64,000 bases of DNA from Listeria monocytogenes ATCC 19117. GTDB taxonomy: Bacteria; Bacillota; Bacilli; Lactobacillales; Listeriaceae. Location of the stretch: NCBI RefSeq assembly GCF_000307025.1, contig NC_018584.1:744001-808000 (forward strand). The letters are read 5' to 3'. Shown here piece by piece: positions 26,558 through 34,367 of this stretch (positions are counted from its first letter, which is position 1; every line of letters begins with the position of its first letter). The notes under the pieces are model-generated. The model saw nothing but the letters and a program-made list of their open reading frames with translations, was not told the origin of the DNA and made no database searches. A program made the translations under genes and the position numbers.

Positions 26558-28210
26558 ATGGCAAAAATAAAAACAATGTATTCGAAATTGAAGAATTGGC
26601 ACAAAGGCGCGATTTTAGTCGGCCTTTTTGTCGTAGTCACGGTGTTATTACTCTACATGAACACGCCCAAAACAGAAGTTACTCTTTATAAAAATCTATC
26701 CGAAACAAGCCAACAACAAGTCACCGATCAATTAGCCAAAATGGGCGTTGATTATACCGTCGACAAAAGTGGTAACATTTTAGTCGATGAAAAAGTGGAG
26801 ACACTCGTTCGTGACAAATTTGCGGACCTAGGTATTCCATACACAGGCCAAGATGGCAATGACATTCTACTAAACAGCTCACTTGGAGCCAGTGAAGAAG
26901 ATAAAAAAATGCAAGAAAAAGTTGGTACGAAAGTCAATTTAGAAAAAGAAATCGTTCAAAGCTATGGAACAACCATCGATAGCGCCTCCGTGCAGCTAAC
27001 TTTACCAGAATCAAGTTCGATTTTTGAAGAAGCAAGCCAAAAAGGAACAGCCGCAGTAACACTCAAAACCAAAAACAATCAAACACTAACAAGCGAACAA
27101 GTTCTCGGCATTCAGCGCACCGTCAGCGCAGCCGTACCAAATGTTGCTAGTGATGACGTAGCGATTATCGATACGAAAAATGGTGTTATCTCTGAAGCAG
27201 ACACATCCAAAGAAGAAGGCAGTTCTGCTTATAAAAATGAAGTCGATATCCAAAATGCGATTGGAAAAAATGTGAAAACAGATATCGAAGGGACACTTTC
27301 CAGCATTTTTGCCCTAGATAATTTCCGCGTGAATACAAATGTCTCGGTTAATTTTGACGAAATCAAACAAAATACGGAACATTATCCAAACGACGGAAAA
27401 GTACGTAGCAACCAAAAAGACACATCAACAGACACATCAAAAGGTTCCGCGAATACGACGGAATCAGGAACCGCCTCAAACGCTGACGTACCAAATTACA
27501 CGGAACAAAATGGTGATGATACGAACACCTATACAAGCGAAAAATCAAGTGAAACAACGAATTATGAACTAGACTCCACCATCCAAGAAATCAAAAAACA
27601 CCCAGCCCTAGCAAAGACAAATGTCGTTGTCTGGGTTGATCAAAATGCTTTAAATAAAAATGGTGTTGACATGGCCGAATTCACAAAAGCAATTGGAGTT
27701 TCAGCTGGATTAACGCCTAATATGACAACCGAAGAAGCAGGCGCAGACGGAGAAGCAGCAGCCGCACCAACATTCGAAGGTACTTTCCAAAATGGCGATG
27801 TTACCATCATGCCGATCCAGTTCTTAGACAACGCCACGCCAGCAGAAAAAGATACAACAGAAAAAGCAGCACCAGCAAGCAAAGCCTGGATTTGGTGGCT
27901 TGCAGGAAGTTTACTCTTCGCCATCATTGCAGCTGGAATTATCGCCTACATTATCTTCCTTAAACGTAAAGAACAACTAGAAGAAGCATTAGAACCAGAA
28001 GAAAAAGACTACATTCCAGCCGAAGAAGCAATCATCAACCCAGAAGAACATCCAGATTTCAACTTCCAAACAGACGCGTTCGATTTATCAGAACCAGAAT
28101 TAAAAGCCCGCAAAGAAAGCTTGAAAAATAAACTCGGTGAAATGGCCAAAGAAGACCCAGGGCGCGCCGCAGCAGTCATCCAAAAATGGCTCAATGAAAG
28201 GCAGGAATAA
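26558..28210 (+). CDS. fliF: FliF, MS-ring protein
   Basis: A 550-residue MS-ring subunit with two membrane helices (about 19-35 and 447-470). The periplasmic part carries the ring-building motifs (LYKNLSETSQQQVTDQLAKMGVDY; SVQLTLPESSSIFEEASQKGTAAVT). The C-terminal cytoplasmic tail (ELKARKESLKNKLGEMAKEDPGRAAAVIQKWL) is the FliG-binding segment. Confidence 0.96.
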   Translation: MAKIKTMYSKLKNWHKGAILVGLFVVVTVLLLYMNTPKTEVTLYKNLSETSQQQVTDQLAKMGVDYTVDKSGNILVDEKVETLVRDKFADLGIPYTGQDGNDILLNSSLGASEEDKKMQEKVGTKVNLEKEIVQSYGTTIDSASVQLTLPESSSIFEEASQKGTAAVTLKTKNNQTLTSEQVLGIQRTVSAAVPNVASDDVAIIDTKNGVISEADTSKEEGSSAYKNEVDIQNAIGKNVKTDIEGTLSSIFALDNFRVNTNVSVNFDEIKQNTEHYPNDGKVRSNQKDTSTDTSKGSANTTESGTASNADVPNYTEQNGDDTNTYTSEKSSETTNYELDSTIQEIKKHPALAKTNVVVWVDQNALNKNGVDMAEFTKAIGVSAGLTPNMTTEEAGADGEAAAAPTFEGTFQNGDVTIMPIQFLDNATPAEKDTTEKAAPASKAWIWWLAGSLLFAIIAAGIIAYIIFLKRKEQLEEALEPEEKDYIPAEEAIINPEEHPDFNFQTDAFDLSEPELKARKESLKNKLGEMAKEDPGRAAAVIQKWLNERQE

Positions 28211-28212
28211 CA

Positions 28213-29319
28213 ATGGCAGAAACACTCAAAGAAACCTTAGAAGAAACAAATGCTGAACTAGAAACTGTCGAAGTAGAAGAAACGGAAGAAAAAACAACTA
28301 CTTCAGCAGATTCAGGTATTTCAAGACGTGAAAAAGCCGCACTTATTATTTGGAGCCTCGACGAACAAATCGCGACCGAAGTGGTAGATTTGCTCCCTGA
28401 CGCATCCAAACAACGCCTTGCACGTGAAATGGCCAAAATGAAAGAAATGGACGGCGGCGCAGTAGAAGAAGCAACTAGAGAATTTTTAGGGGAATTAGAA
28501 CTTCTTTCAGGAGGAATTGCTAAACTCGACCGCGAACACTTACAACGCTTGTTCCCAGACATGACGACGGAAGAACTAAATCAACTCATTTACGGGGTAG
28601 AAGCAGAATCACGTATCGGCGAAACCGCGCTAGATATTTTACGAGAAATTGATGATGTTGACTCCTTGTTTACAATTATTAGCGACGAATCGCCACAAAC
28701 CATCGCGATGATAGCTTCATACATGAAACCAGAAGAAGCATCGAAACTACTAGCCTTACTACCGGAAGAAAAAATGATTAACACTGTTATTGGTATCGCG
28801 AGCCTAGAACAATTCGATAGCGAAGTCATGCAAAACGTTTCTAATTTACTAAGAATTAAGCTCGATACCATGTCGAATAGCTCACTGAACAAAACAGATG
28901 GCATAAAAAATGTCGCAAATATCTTAAACAATGTTACCCGAGGTTTAGAACGTACAATTTTCGAACATCTCGACGCCGAACAAGCCGAACTTTCCGAACG
29001 CATCAAAGAGAAAATGTTTATGTTTGAAGATATTATTCTACTTGATAACATGACCTTGCAACAAGTGTTGGCAGAAATTCAAGACAACAATAAAATCGCT
29101 CGAGCACTCAAAAACGAAAAAGAAGAGCTCAAAGAAAAAATTCTATCTTGCGTATCGAAAAACCGTCGCGATATGATTACCGAAGAATTAGAAGTTCTTG
29201 GCCCAATCAGACTTTCTGACGTCGAGCAAGCCCAACAAGATATCGCCAATGTTGTTAAAAATCTGGAAAAAGATGGCAAAATAGTTATCCAACGGGGGGA
29301 ACAGGATGTCCTTATCTAA
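28213..29319 (+). CDS. fliG: FliG, flagellar motor switch protein
   Basis: A 368-residue rotor protein. An acidic N-terminal extension of about 35 residues (Glu/Thr-rich) precedes the FliG core (SRREKAALIIWSLDEQIATEVVDLL). The C-terminal torque domain has the conserved charged helix around IKEKMFMFEDIILLDNMTLQQVL. It begins 2 bases after fliF and overlaps fliH by 14 bases. Confidence 0.95.
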   Translation: MAETLKETLEETNAELETVEVEETEEKTTTSADSGISRREKAALIIWSLDEQIATEVVDLLPDASKQRLAREMAKMKEMDGGAVEEATREFLGELELLSGGIAKLDREHLQRLFPDMTTEELNQLIYGVEAESRIGETALDILREIDDVDSLFTIISDESPQTIAMIASYMKPEEASKLLALLPEEKMINTVIGIASLEQFDSEVMQNVSNLLRIKLDTMSNSSLNKTDGIKNVANILNNVTRGLERTIFEHLDAEQAELSERIKEKMFMFEDIILLDNMTLQQVLAEIQDNNKIARALKNEKEELKEKILSCVSKNRRDMITEELEVLGPIRLSDVEQAQQDIANVVKNLEKDGKIVIQRGEQDVLI

Positions 29320-29998
29320 TCCGCGAATCCCAAAAGGTAAAGTCACTTTATCCGACGTGAAAATGGAACTGTTTTATTTGGATGATATAGAAGAAACAGA
29401 AGAAGTCGAGTCACCCTACTCGAAAGAACTTGAACAACTAGAAAGTCATCAAAAAGAACTGGAAAAACACCTATCTGCCATCGAAATCGAACAGCAAAAA
29501 TTAGCTAACGAAAAAGCAGCACTTCAAGCTGAACGCCAAGCCATTGAAGAATTAAAACGCGAAGCTGAAACAGAAATCGAAGCAAACAAACAAGCTTTTG
29601 AAAAAGAAAAAACACAAATGTATCTAACTATCACCGATTTCCTTTGGGATGAAAGTATCGATCTTGCAGAAAGAATCGTCCACCAAGCAATCGACACCCG
29701 CCAAATCGAAGTCTTACCAATGCTAACTGAAGTCATTCAAAAACTCCCAGTTGCTTTCGACAAACTAAACGTCACCACCCATCCAGAGACCTTAAAAGCT
29801 CTAAAAGAAGAAAACACAGGCACAAAATACGACTGGCTTTTAGAAAATATCCATTGGAACTTCGATATGCGACTCGATTACGGCGAATTTACTGTAGAAG
29901 AAGAAAAGGAATACTTTGACTACCGCATCACCGAAATTTTCCAAACACTTCATAAACAAAATGCCGAACGGAAAATTCTAGGAGGCGATAAACCGTGA
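29306..29998 (+). CDS. fliH: FliH, regulator of the export ATPase
   Basis: A 230-residue protein with a long central coiled coil (about 45-110; KELEKHLSAIEIEQQKLANE) and a C-terminal V-ATPase-E-like domain (SIDLAERIVHQAIDTRQIEVLPML). It recruits and restrains FliI. Overlaps fliG at its start and fliI at its end (4 bases), indicating coupled translation. Confidence 0.9.
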   Translation: MSLSNPRIPKGKVTLSDVKMELFYLDDIEETEEVESPYSKELEQLESHQKELEKHLSAIEIEQQKLANEKAALQAERQAIEELKREAETEIEANKQAFEKEKTQMYLTITDFLWDESIDLAERIVHQAIDTRQIEVLPMLTEVIQKLPVAFDKLNVTTHPETLKALKEENTGTKYDWLLENIHWNFDMRLDYGEFTVEEEKEYFDYRITEIFQTLHKQNAERKILGGDKP

Positions 29999-31296
29999 AC
30001 TGGTCGCCAAAAACCGAAGCTTGGCAAGAACTAAAAAACACCGTTCCATACATCCAAAAAGGAAAAATTCACACAGTCCAAGAACAAGTCTATATTTCCA
30101 AAGGCCCTCAAGTGAAAATTGGTGACACTGTCATGGTCGGTGAAAATAAAGTGCTCTGCGAAGTAATTTCTATTGAAAAAGAAAACAACATGCTACTCCC
30201 GTTTAATCAAAGCGACAAAGTGGCATACGGTGATTGGGTGTACGTAACGGATACGAAAATTACAATCCCGGCAGACGAATACCTCCTTGGAAAAGTACTC
30301 AACGCATCCGGCGATATTTTAAACGAAGAAGCTGGAGTGGCTAAATTTAAACAAAAAATGCCGCTTGAAGCTCCACCAATTCATGCTTTTAGTCGAGCAG
30401 AAATCACTGATACGCTCGAAACAGGCATCAAAGCAATTGACGGGATGTTAACGATTGGAATCGGTCAAAAAATTGGTATTTTCGCCGGATCGGGTGTTGG
30501 TAAATCTACTTTACTTGGAATGATTGCTCGTAACGCCAAAGCAGACATTAATGTGATCGGCTTAGTCGGCGAGCGTGGGCGTGAAGTAAAAGATTTCTTG
30601 CGTAAGGATCTTGGAGAAGACGGACTGCGCAAAAGCGTGATTGTTGCTGCTACCTCGGACGAAAGCCATCTTATGCAACTACGCGCCGCCAAACTAGCCA
30701 CTTCTATTGCCGAGCATTTCCGCGACCAAGGAAAAACCGTCCTTCTAATGATGGATTCTGTCACTCGTTTTGCTGATGCAAGAAGAAGCGTCGATATCGC
30801 CGTCAAAGACTTACCAATCGGCGGCAAAACCTTGCTAATGGAATCATATATGAAGAAATTGCTAGAACGTTCAGGTAAAACGCAAAACGGCTCGATCACT
30901 GGTATTTATACAGTGCTTGTTGATGGAGATGATATGAATGGTCCAGTCCCCGATCTAGCGCGGGGGATTTTAGATGGACATATCGTTCTCACACGTGAAC
31001 TGGCCACCAAAAACCACTATCCTGCCATTGATGTCCTCGGCTCCGTTAGTCGGGTAATGGAAGAAATTGTTCCAGAAAGCCAGTGGAAAACAGCTTCGAA
31101 AATTCGCGAATGGATGAGTATTTATCAAGAAAATGAACTATATTTCAAACTTGGTACAATCGAACAGACGAGCGACAATGCGGCGATTTTTACAAGTAAA
31201 GAAAAGTCTTATTTCATCCATCAATTTTTAAAACAATTGCGGGATGAAAGTGTCACGCTTGAAGAAACGAGTAAGTTGATGGAAACGTTAGTATAA
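29995..31296 (+). CDS. fliI: FliI, flagellar type III export ATPase
   Basis: A 433-residue F1-beta-like ATPase from GTG 29995. Walker A GSGVGKST (about 163-170), VGLVGERGREVKDFL, Walker B LLMMDSVTRFADARR and the VDGDDMNGPVPDLARGILDGHIVL signature of the family are all present. Confidence 0.97.
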   Translation: MNWSPKTEAWQELKNTVPYIQKGKIHTVQEQVYISKGPQVKIGDTVMVGENKVLCEVISIEKENNMLLPFNQSDKVAYGDWVYVTDTKITIPADEYLLGKVLNASGDILNEEAGVAKFKQKMPLEAPPIHAFSRAEITDTLETGIKAIDGMLTIGIGQKIGIFAGSGVGKSTLLGMIARNAKADINVIGLVGERGREVKDFLRKDLGEDGLRKSVIVAATSDESHLMQLRAAKLATSIAEHFRDQGKTVLLMMDSVTRFADARRSVDIAVKDLPIGGKTLLMESYMKKLLERSGKTQNGSITGIYTVLVDGDDMNGPVPDLARGILDGHIVLTRELATKNHYPAIDVLGSVSRVMEEIVPESQWKTASKIREWMSIYQENELYFKLGTIEQTSDNAAIFTSKEKSYFIHQFLKQLRDESVTLEETSKLMETLV

Positions 31297-31312
31297 CAAA
31301 GGAGTGCCGTGG

Positions 31313-31981
31313 ATGAATCCAGTAGAACAAGTAATAAGTGCTAGACAAGCCGAGTTTCAAAGCGCGTTCGAAGCAGCGAAACAATCGGCTACCACTTTTG
31401 AAACAAAATTAAACGAACGCTTAAATGAAACCACAACTGCCAAAACAACAAGTGTACAAACTGTCACAGATGCCGAACTTACGCGCGCTCGAGAAGCATA
31501 TGAAGCATTAATCAATCAATCCGACACCAATTCTGCCGCGTCTGCTTCAAGCACAACAACCGAGACTCCCACTACATCAACAGGCGAATCAACAAACTGG
31601 AACAACTACCAAATCAAACCAATCAGTGCGGAAAATGAAGGAAAATATAGTGATTTAATTAAAACTTCGGCCGCGAAATATGGCGTTCCAGAAGCACTCA
31701 TCAAACGAGTCATCCAAGTAGAATCCAATTTTAACCCGAACGTTGTATCAAGTGCTGGTGCAACAGGTTTAATGCAGTTGATGTACGGCTCGAATCGTAC
31801 AGACCCAGCAACTAATATCGACGCTGGAACAAAACAATTGGCAGGTTATATTAAAAAATATGATGGCGATCTCAAACTGGCATTAGCAGCTTATAATGCT
31901 GGGCCAGGAAATGTCCGCAAATATGGCGGCGTACCACCATTCAAAGAAACACAAAACTATTTAACGAAAATTATTGGGTAA
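31313..31981 (+). CDS. Lytic transglycosylase (SLT domain) of the flagellar operon
   Basis: A 222-residue protein; start at ATG 31313 (MNPVEQVISARQ), since the in-frame GTG 31304 lies in the AGGAGTG ribosome site. After a Ser/Thr-rich spacer (about 70-100) comes an SLT domain: catalytic Glu in IQVESNFNP, then SSAGATGLMQLM and LALAAYNAGPGNVRKYGG. No Sec signal peptide, so export is probably through the flagellar system to clear peptidoglycan for the rod or hook. Some residues between LMQLM and DPATNID are fewer than usual. Known as lmo0717. Confidence 0.9.
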   Translation: MNPVEQVISARQAEFQSAFEAAKQSATTFETKLNERLNETTTAKTTSVQTVTDAELTRAREAYEALINQSDTNSAASASSTTTETPTTSTGESTNWNNYQIKPISAENEGKYSDLIKTSAAKYGVPEALIKRVIQVESNFNPNVVSSAGATGLMQLMYGSNRTDPATNIDAGTKQLAGYIKKYDGDLKLALAAYNAGPGNVRKYGGVPPFKETQNYLTKIIG

Positions 31982-31994
31982 GGGAGAATAAACC

Positions 31995-32639
31995 ATGGGA
32001 AACTGGCAACAAAAGTGGGAATCATGGCGCGATATGACTGCAGCAATGCAACAAGAAATTAAAATTGAAGCAGCCGAAAAAGTGACTTCCTACATAAAAA
32101 ATGACCAATTTGAAGAAGCAATTAACGTCATCAGACAAACCGAAAATCTCCTAAACGAACTGGATTTTGAAACTAAAATGAATCGTGTCGAAGAACAGCT
32201 CCAAGCATTCACATCCGACCAAGAAGCAGCTAAATCATTTGAAGCAAGCCAGCTTCAAAACTTAGAAAAACCAAGCACAAAAGTAAGCTTCGACCTATCA
32301 CATGTAAAATCAGAAGCGATCAATCAGTTCACCAAACGCGATTTCAACCTAGTAGACTCAAATGATACCCACATGCAATTCCTCAAAGGCAATCGAAATT
32401 TTTATATGGACATTTTCAATCCCGAAGAAAGCGAAGAATACCACTACGCTAATCTTGATGAGAAATGCCAATACAAAAACATCGGCTTCATTTGCCAAAA
32501 CGATGCAGCAGCTGAAATCGCAACAAAATTAACAAACGAATGGCTCGAAACTTTAGAAGCTCCGAAAAAGAAATTTTTAACGGTCAACATTGCTAATTTA
32601 AACGCGATGAAACAAAATCAAGAAGTACTTTTTCAATAG
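31995..32639 (+). CDS. Hypothetical protein, last gene of the flagellar operon
   Basis: A 214-residue soluble protein without a signal peptide. The N-terminal third is helical (MGNWQQKWESWRDMTAAMQQ; VTSYIKNDQFEEAINVIRQT), the C-terminal part is mixed. No motif recognised. It is 13 bases after the transglycosylase and ends one base before a terminator, so it closes the motility island. Known as lmo0718. Confidence 0.72.
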   Translation: MGNWQQKWESWRDMTAAMQQEIKIEAAEKVTSYIKNDQFEEAINVIRQTENLLNELDFETKMNRVEEQLQAFTSDQEAAKSFEASQLQNLEKPSTKVSFDLSHVKSEAINQFTKRDFNLVDSNDTHMQFLKGNRNFYMDIFNPEESEEYHYANLDEKCQYKNIGFICQNDAAAEIATKLTNEWLETLEAPKKKFLTVNIANLNAMKQNQEVLFQ

Positions 32640-32677
32640 AAAAAACCTGTTCTCGCCAAAGAGAGCAGGTTTTTTTA
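32640..32677 (+). terminator. Terminator ending the flagellar island
   Basis: Arms AAAAACCTGTTCTC (32641-32654) and GAGAGCAGGTTTTT (32661-32674) with one G-T pair, loop GCCAAA, then a T tract. Confidence 0.9.
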
Positions 32678-32687
32678 TACAAACAGG

Positions 32688-32740
32688 TTGACAACTAACC
32701 TACTTTGTATTACTATATACTTGTACCTAGTAACAACTAG
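32688..32740 (+). promoter_or_regulatory. Promoter and candidate operator of the lftRS operon
   Basis: TTGACA (32688-32693), 17-base spacer, TACTAT (32711-32716). Just downstream lies a perfect palindrome CTAGT-AACA-ACTAG (32727-32740), at about the transcription start, where a bound repressor would block the promoter. PadR proteins often repress their own genes, so autoregulation is plausible. Confidence 0.7.
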
Positions 32741-32757
32741 TAGAGGAGTGAATTCAA

Positions 32758-33084
32758 GTGAAAGGACTAACCGAGTTACTCAAAGGTAGTTTAGAAGGAA
32801 TGATTTTGGAGCGGATTTCTAGAGGAGAAACATACGGCTACGAAATCACCAAATACCTCAATGACCTAGGCTTTGATGAAATCGTCGAAGGAACCGTCTA
32901 CACCATTCTCGTTCGTCTGGAGAAAAAAGGATTAGTCGAGATAGAAAAGAAAAAATCAGAATTAGGTCCACCACGAAAATTTTACACATTGAGCCCAGCT
33001 GGTGAAGAAGAACTAGCTATTTTTTGGAAGCGTTGGGATTTTATTCAAGGAAAAATCATGCAGGTTAAAGGAGGGCAAGCGTAA
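32758..33084 (+). CDS. lftR: PadR-family transcriptional repressor (LftR-like)
   Basis: A 108-residue PadR regulator from GTG 32758 with AGAGGAG upstream. The winged helix is typical: LLKGSLEGMILERISRGETYGYEI, then GTVYTILVRLEKKGLVEIEKK and PPRKFYTLSPAGEEEL. Overlaps the next gene by one base. In L. monocytogenes the PadR gene at this place (lmo0719) has been reported as lftR, repressor of the lieAB multidrug transporter; I apply the name from memory of gene order. Confidence 0.88.
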   Translation: MKGLTELLKGSLEGMILERISRGETYGYEITKYLNDLGFDEIVEGTVYTILVRLEKKGLVEIEKKKSELGPPRKFYTLSPAGEEELAIFWKRWDFIQGKIMQVKGGQA

Positions 33085-33407
33085 TGTTTAATTGGTACAA
33101 AAAATACCGCGAAGAAAAACGAGATTACAAACAGTACAAAAAACGAATAGCCGCTTTGCCAGAAGATTACAAAACCGCAATGAAAGCTATCGAAACCTAT
33201 TTATGGAACTTTGCAAAAGGCGCTGGGATGTTTGAAATCCTAAAGAATGTACTCGAGATGTTCGAAAACGCCGCAGCCGACAACCTAGAATTAAAAGCCG
33301 TTGTAGGAGATGACCTAGCGGAATTCGCCGACAACTTACTAAGTGAATTTCCGGAAGAAACATGGATGGATAAACAACGTCAGAAATTGCGAGATTCGAT
33401 TAAATAA
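33084..33407 (+). CDS. lftS: DUF1048-family partner of the PadR regulator (LftS-like)
   Basis: A 107-residue charged helical protein of the DUF1048 type, usually encoded beside PadR regulators: YKQYKKRIAALPEDYKTAMKAIETYLWNF and LAEFADNLLSEFPEETWMDKQR. Start ATG overlaps the lftR stop. Its biochemical role is unclear; the symbol follows lftRS usage. Confidence 0.8.
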   Translation: MFNWYKKYREEKRDYKQYKKRIAALPEDYKTAMKAIETYLWNFAKGAGMFEILKNVLEMFENAAADNLELKAVVGDDLAEFADNLLSEFPEETWMDKQRQKLRDSIK

Positions 33408-33452
33408 AAAACAGAAAGCCTCTCAAAAAAATGAGAGACTTTCTGTTTTTTA
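33406..33452. terminator. Bidirectional terminator between lftS and the FusB-like gene
   Basis: Long stem with one mismatch (left arm about 33406-33425, right arm 33432-33451), A-rich on the left and T-rich on the right, placed between convergent genes, so it can serve both strands. Confidence 0.9.
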
Positions 33453-34097
33453 TTTGCGTTTCTTAACAACCTCAATAAATTCATCTAACGTTTCGTGGGT
33501 TTTTATTTGCTGATTACACACATCACTATCGTAGCAAATGTAATTACCATTTGTCGTATAAATGCCGTCACTCGAAGATTTCGTTTTCGCCATAAAGAGC
33601 GATACTTTGGAATGCGAGTGACAAATCGAACAAACACCCTTTTGAATCTCTGTCGAAATAGTTCCTTGTACGCCGACCAAATTTCCGTCCTCGTAAGTCA
33701 CGATATATTTACGTTGCTGAGCGATATCATTCCAGCCGTAAAAAGTATAGTCGCGCAAATCTAGTTTAGACCAGGCGGGAATTTTTAATTTTTTCGTTTT
33801 CGCAAAAAGTTTTTTAAGTTTCACATCACTAGGTGGCGCGAAAGGAATCACATAGGCTTTTAACCCATCTAAAAACGGCTCTGCTTCTTTGGTTGAAGTA
33901 ATCGCATGGAGCTCGCTAAACAGTTCCTTATGCTCCTCTAGCACGCTTTCCGGGAATAGTTCATTGATTTTCTCCTCTGTTAACGATTTTAACGCCTTCA
34001 AAGTCGAAGTATCATTGGCGGACCGGTATGCGCGTGAAACATTGGCTAATTGATTTTTGATAAAATTATATTGGTATGGCTCGATAAACTCTTTCAT
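33450..34097 (-). CDS. FusB-type EF-G-binding protein (also annotated fibronectin-binding protein)
   Basis: A 215-residue protein, the length of FusB/FusC. The N-terminal helical bundle is followed by a four-Cys treble-clef zinc finger: CSIC, then CYDSDVC about 35 residues later. This is the FBP/FusB family; FusB proteins bind EF-G and release it from ribosomes stalled by fusidic acid, and the fibronectin-binding label is generally considered a misnomer. AAGGAG lies 8 bases before the ATG. The 150-base leader contains a short ORF and hairpins (separate entries). Known as lmo0721; resistance itself is not shown by sequence. Confidence 0.87.
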   Translation of the reverse strand: MKEFIEPYQYNFIKNQLANVSRAYRSANDTSTLKALKSLTEEKINELFPESVLEEHKELFSELHAITSTKEAEPFLDGLKAYVIPFAPPSDVKLKKLFAKTKKLKIPAWSKLDLRDYTFYGWNDIAQQRKYIVTYEDGNLVGVQGTISTEIQKGVCSICHSHSKVSLFMAKTKSSSDGIYTTNGNYICYDSDVCNQQIKTHETLDEFIEVVKKRK

Positions 34098-34113
34098 TAT
34101 AATTCTCCTTTAA

Positions 34114-34183
34114 TAGTTTAATGTTGGTTAAACTAGCTGAAGGATTGAAGAGTTTATTTCACTCTTACTTTCTAAACAATCCT
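34114..34183 (-). promoter_or_regulatory. Structured leader of the FusB-like gene
   Basis: On the minus strand, AGGATTG (34183-34177) pairs with CAATCCT (34147-34141), enclosing an inner AAGAGT/ACTCTT hairpin (34166-34161 with 34153-34148). A second perfect 8-bp stem, TAGTTTAA/TTAAACTA (34135-34128 with 34121-34114), abuts the ribosome site. The first stem's left arm is the end of a short leader ORF. No T tract follows either stem, so any control would act on translation. Confidence 0.55.
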
Positions 34184-34228
34184 AAAGCCATTGTTAGAAA
34201 GTCGAGAGCAGTGCAATTTTGTTTGCAT
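34172..34228 (-). CDS. Candidate 18-codon leader peptide upstream of the FusB-like gene
   Basis: ATG at 34228 reads MQTKLHCSRLSNNGFRIV then TAG. A possible ribosome site AGGTGG lies about 11 bases upstream, just after the predicted transcription start. Its last codons (AGG ATT GTT) form the left arm of the first leader hairpin, the layout expected of a ribosome-stalling attenuator. Translation is unproven, and an in-frame GTG four codons upstream is an alternative start. Confidence 0.45.
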   Translation of the reverse strand: MQTKLHCSRLSNNGFRIV

Positions 34229-34252
34229 CTCTTTGATCACCACCTTGCCTTC

Positions 34253-34281
34253 ATTATAAGCACTTCTGAATAGTTCGTCAA
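34253..34281 (-). promoter_or_regulatory. Promoter of the FusB-like gene
   Basis: On the minus strand, TTGACG (34281-34276), 17-base spacer, TATAAT (34258-34253). Start predicted near 34246, giving a leader of about 150 bases. Confidence 0.8.
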
Positions 34282-34367
34282 TTCTCTTTTATGAATACTC
34301 TTTTAAAAACAGGGTAAACGAAAACTATTGGACATTAGAGAAAACATCCATGGGAGGAGAAAGTAAA

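Noticed and set aside
34294-34317. GGGTAA as a sigma-B -10 upstream of pyruvate oxidase
   Set aside because: No GTTT-type -35 at 12-15 bases; the match is too weak to call.
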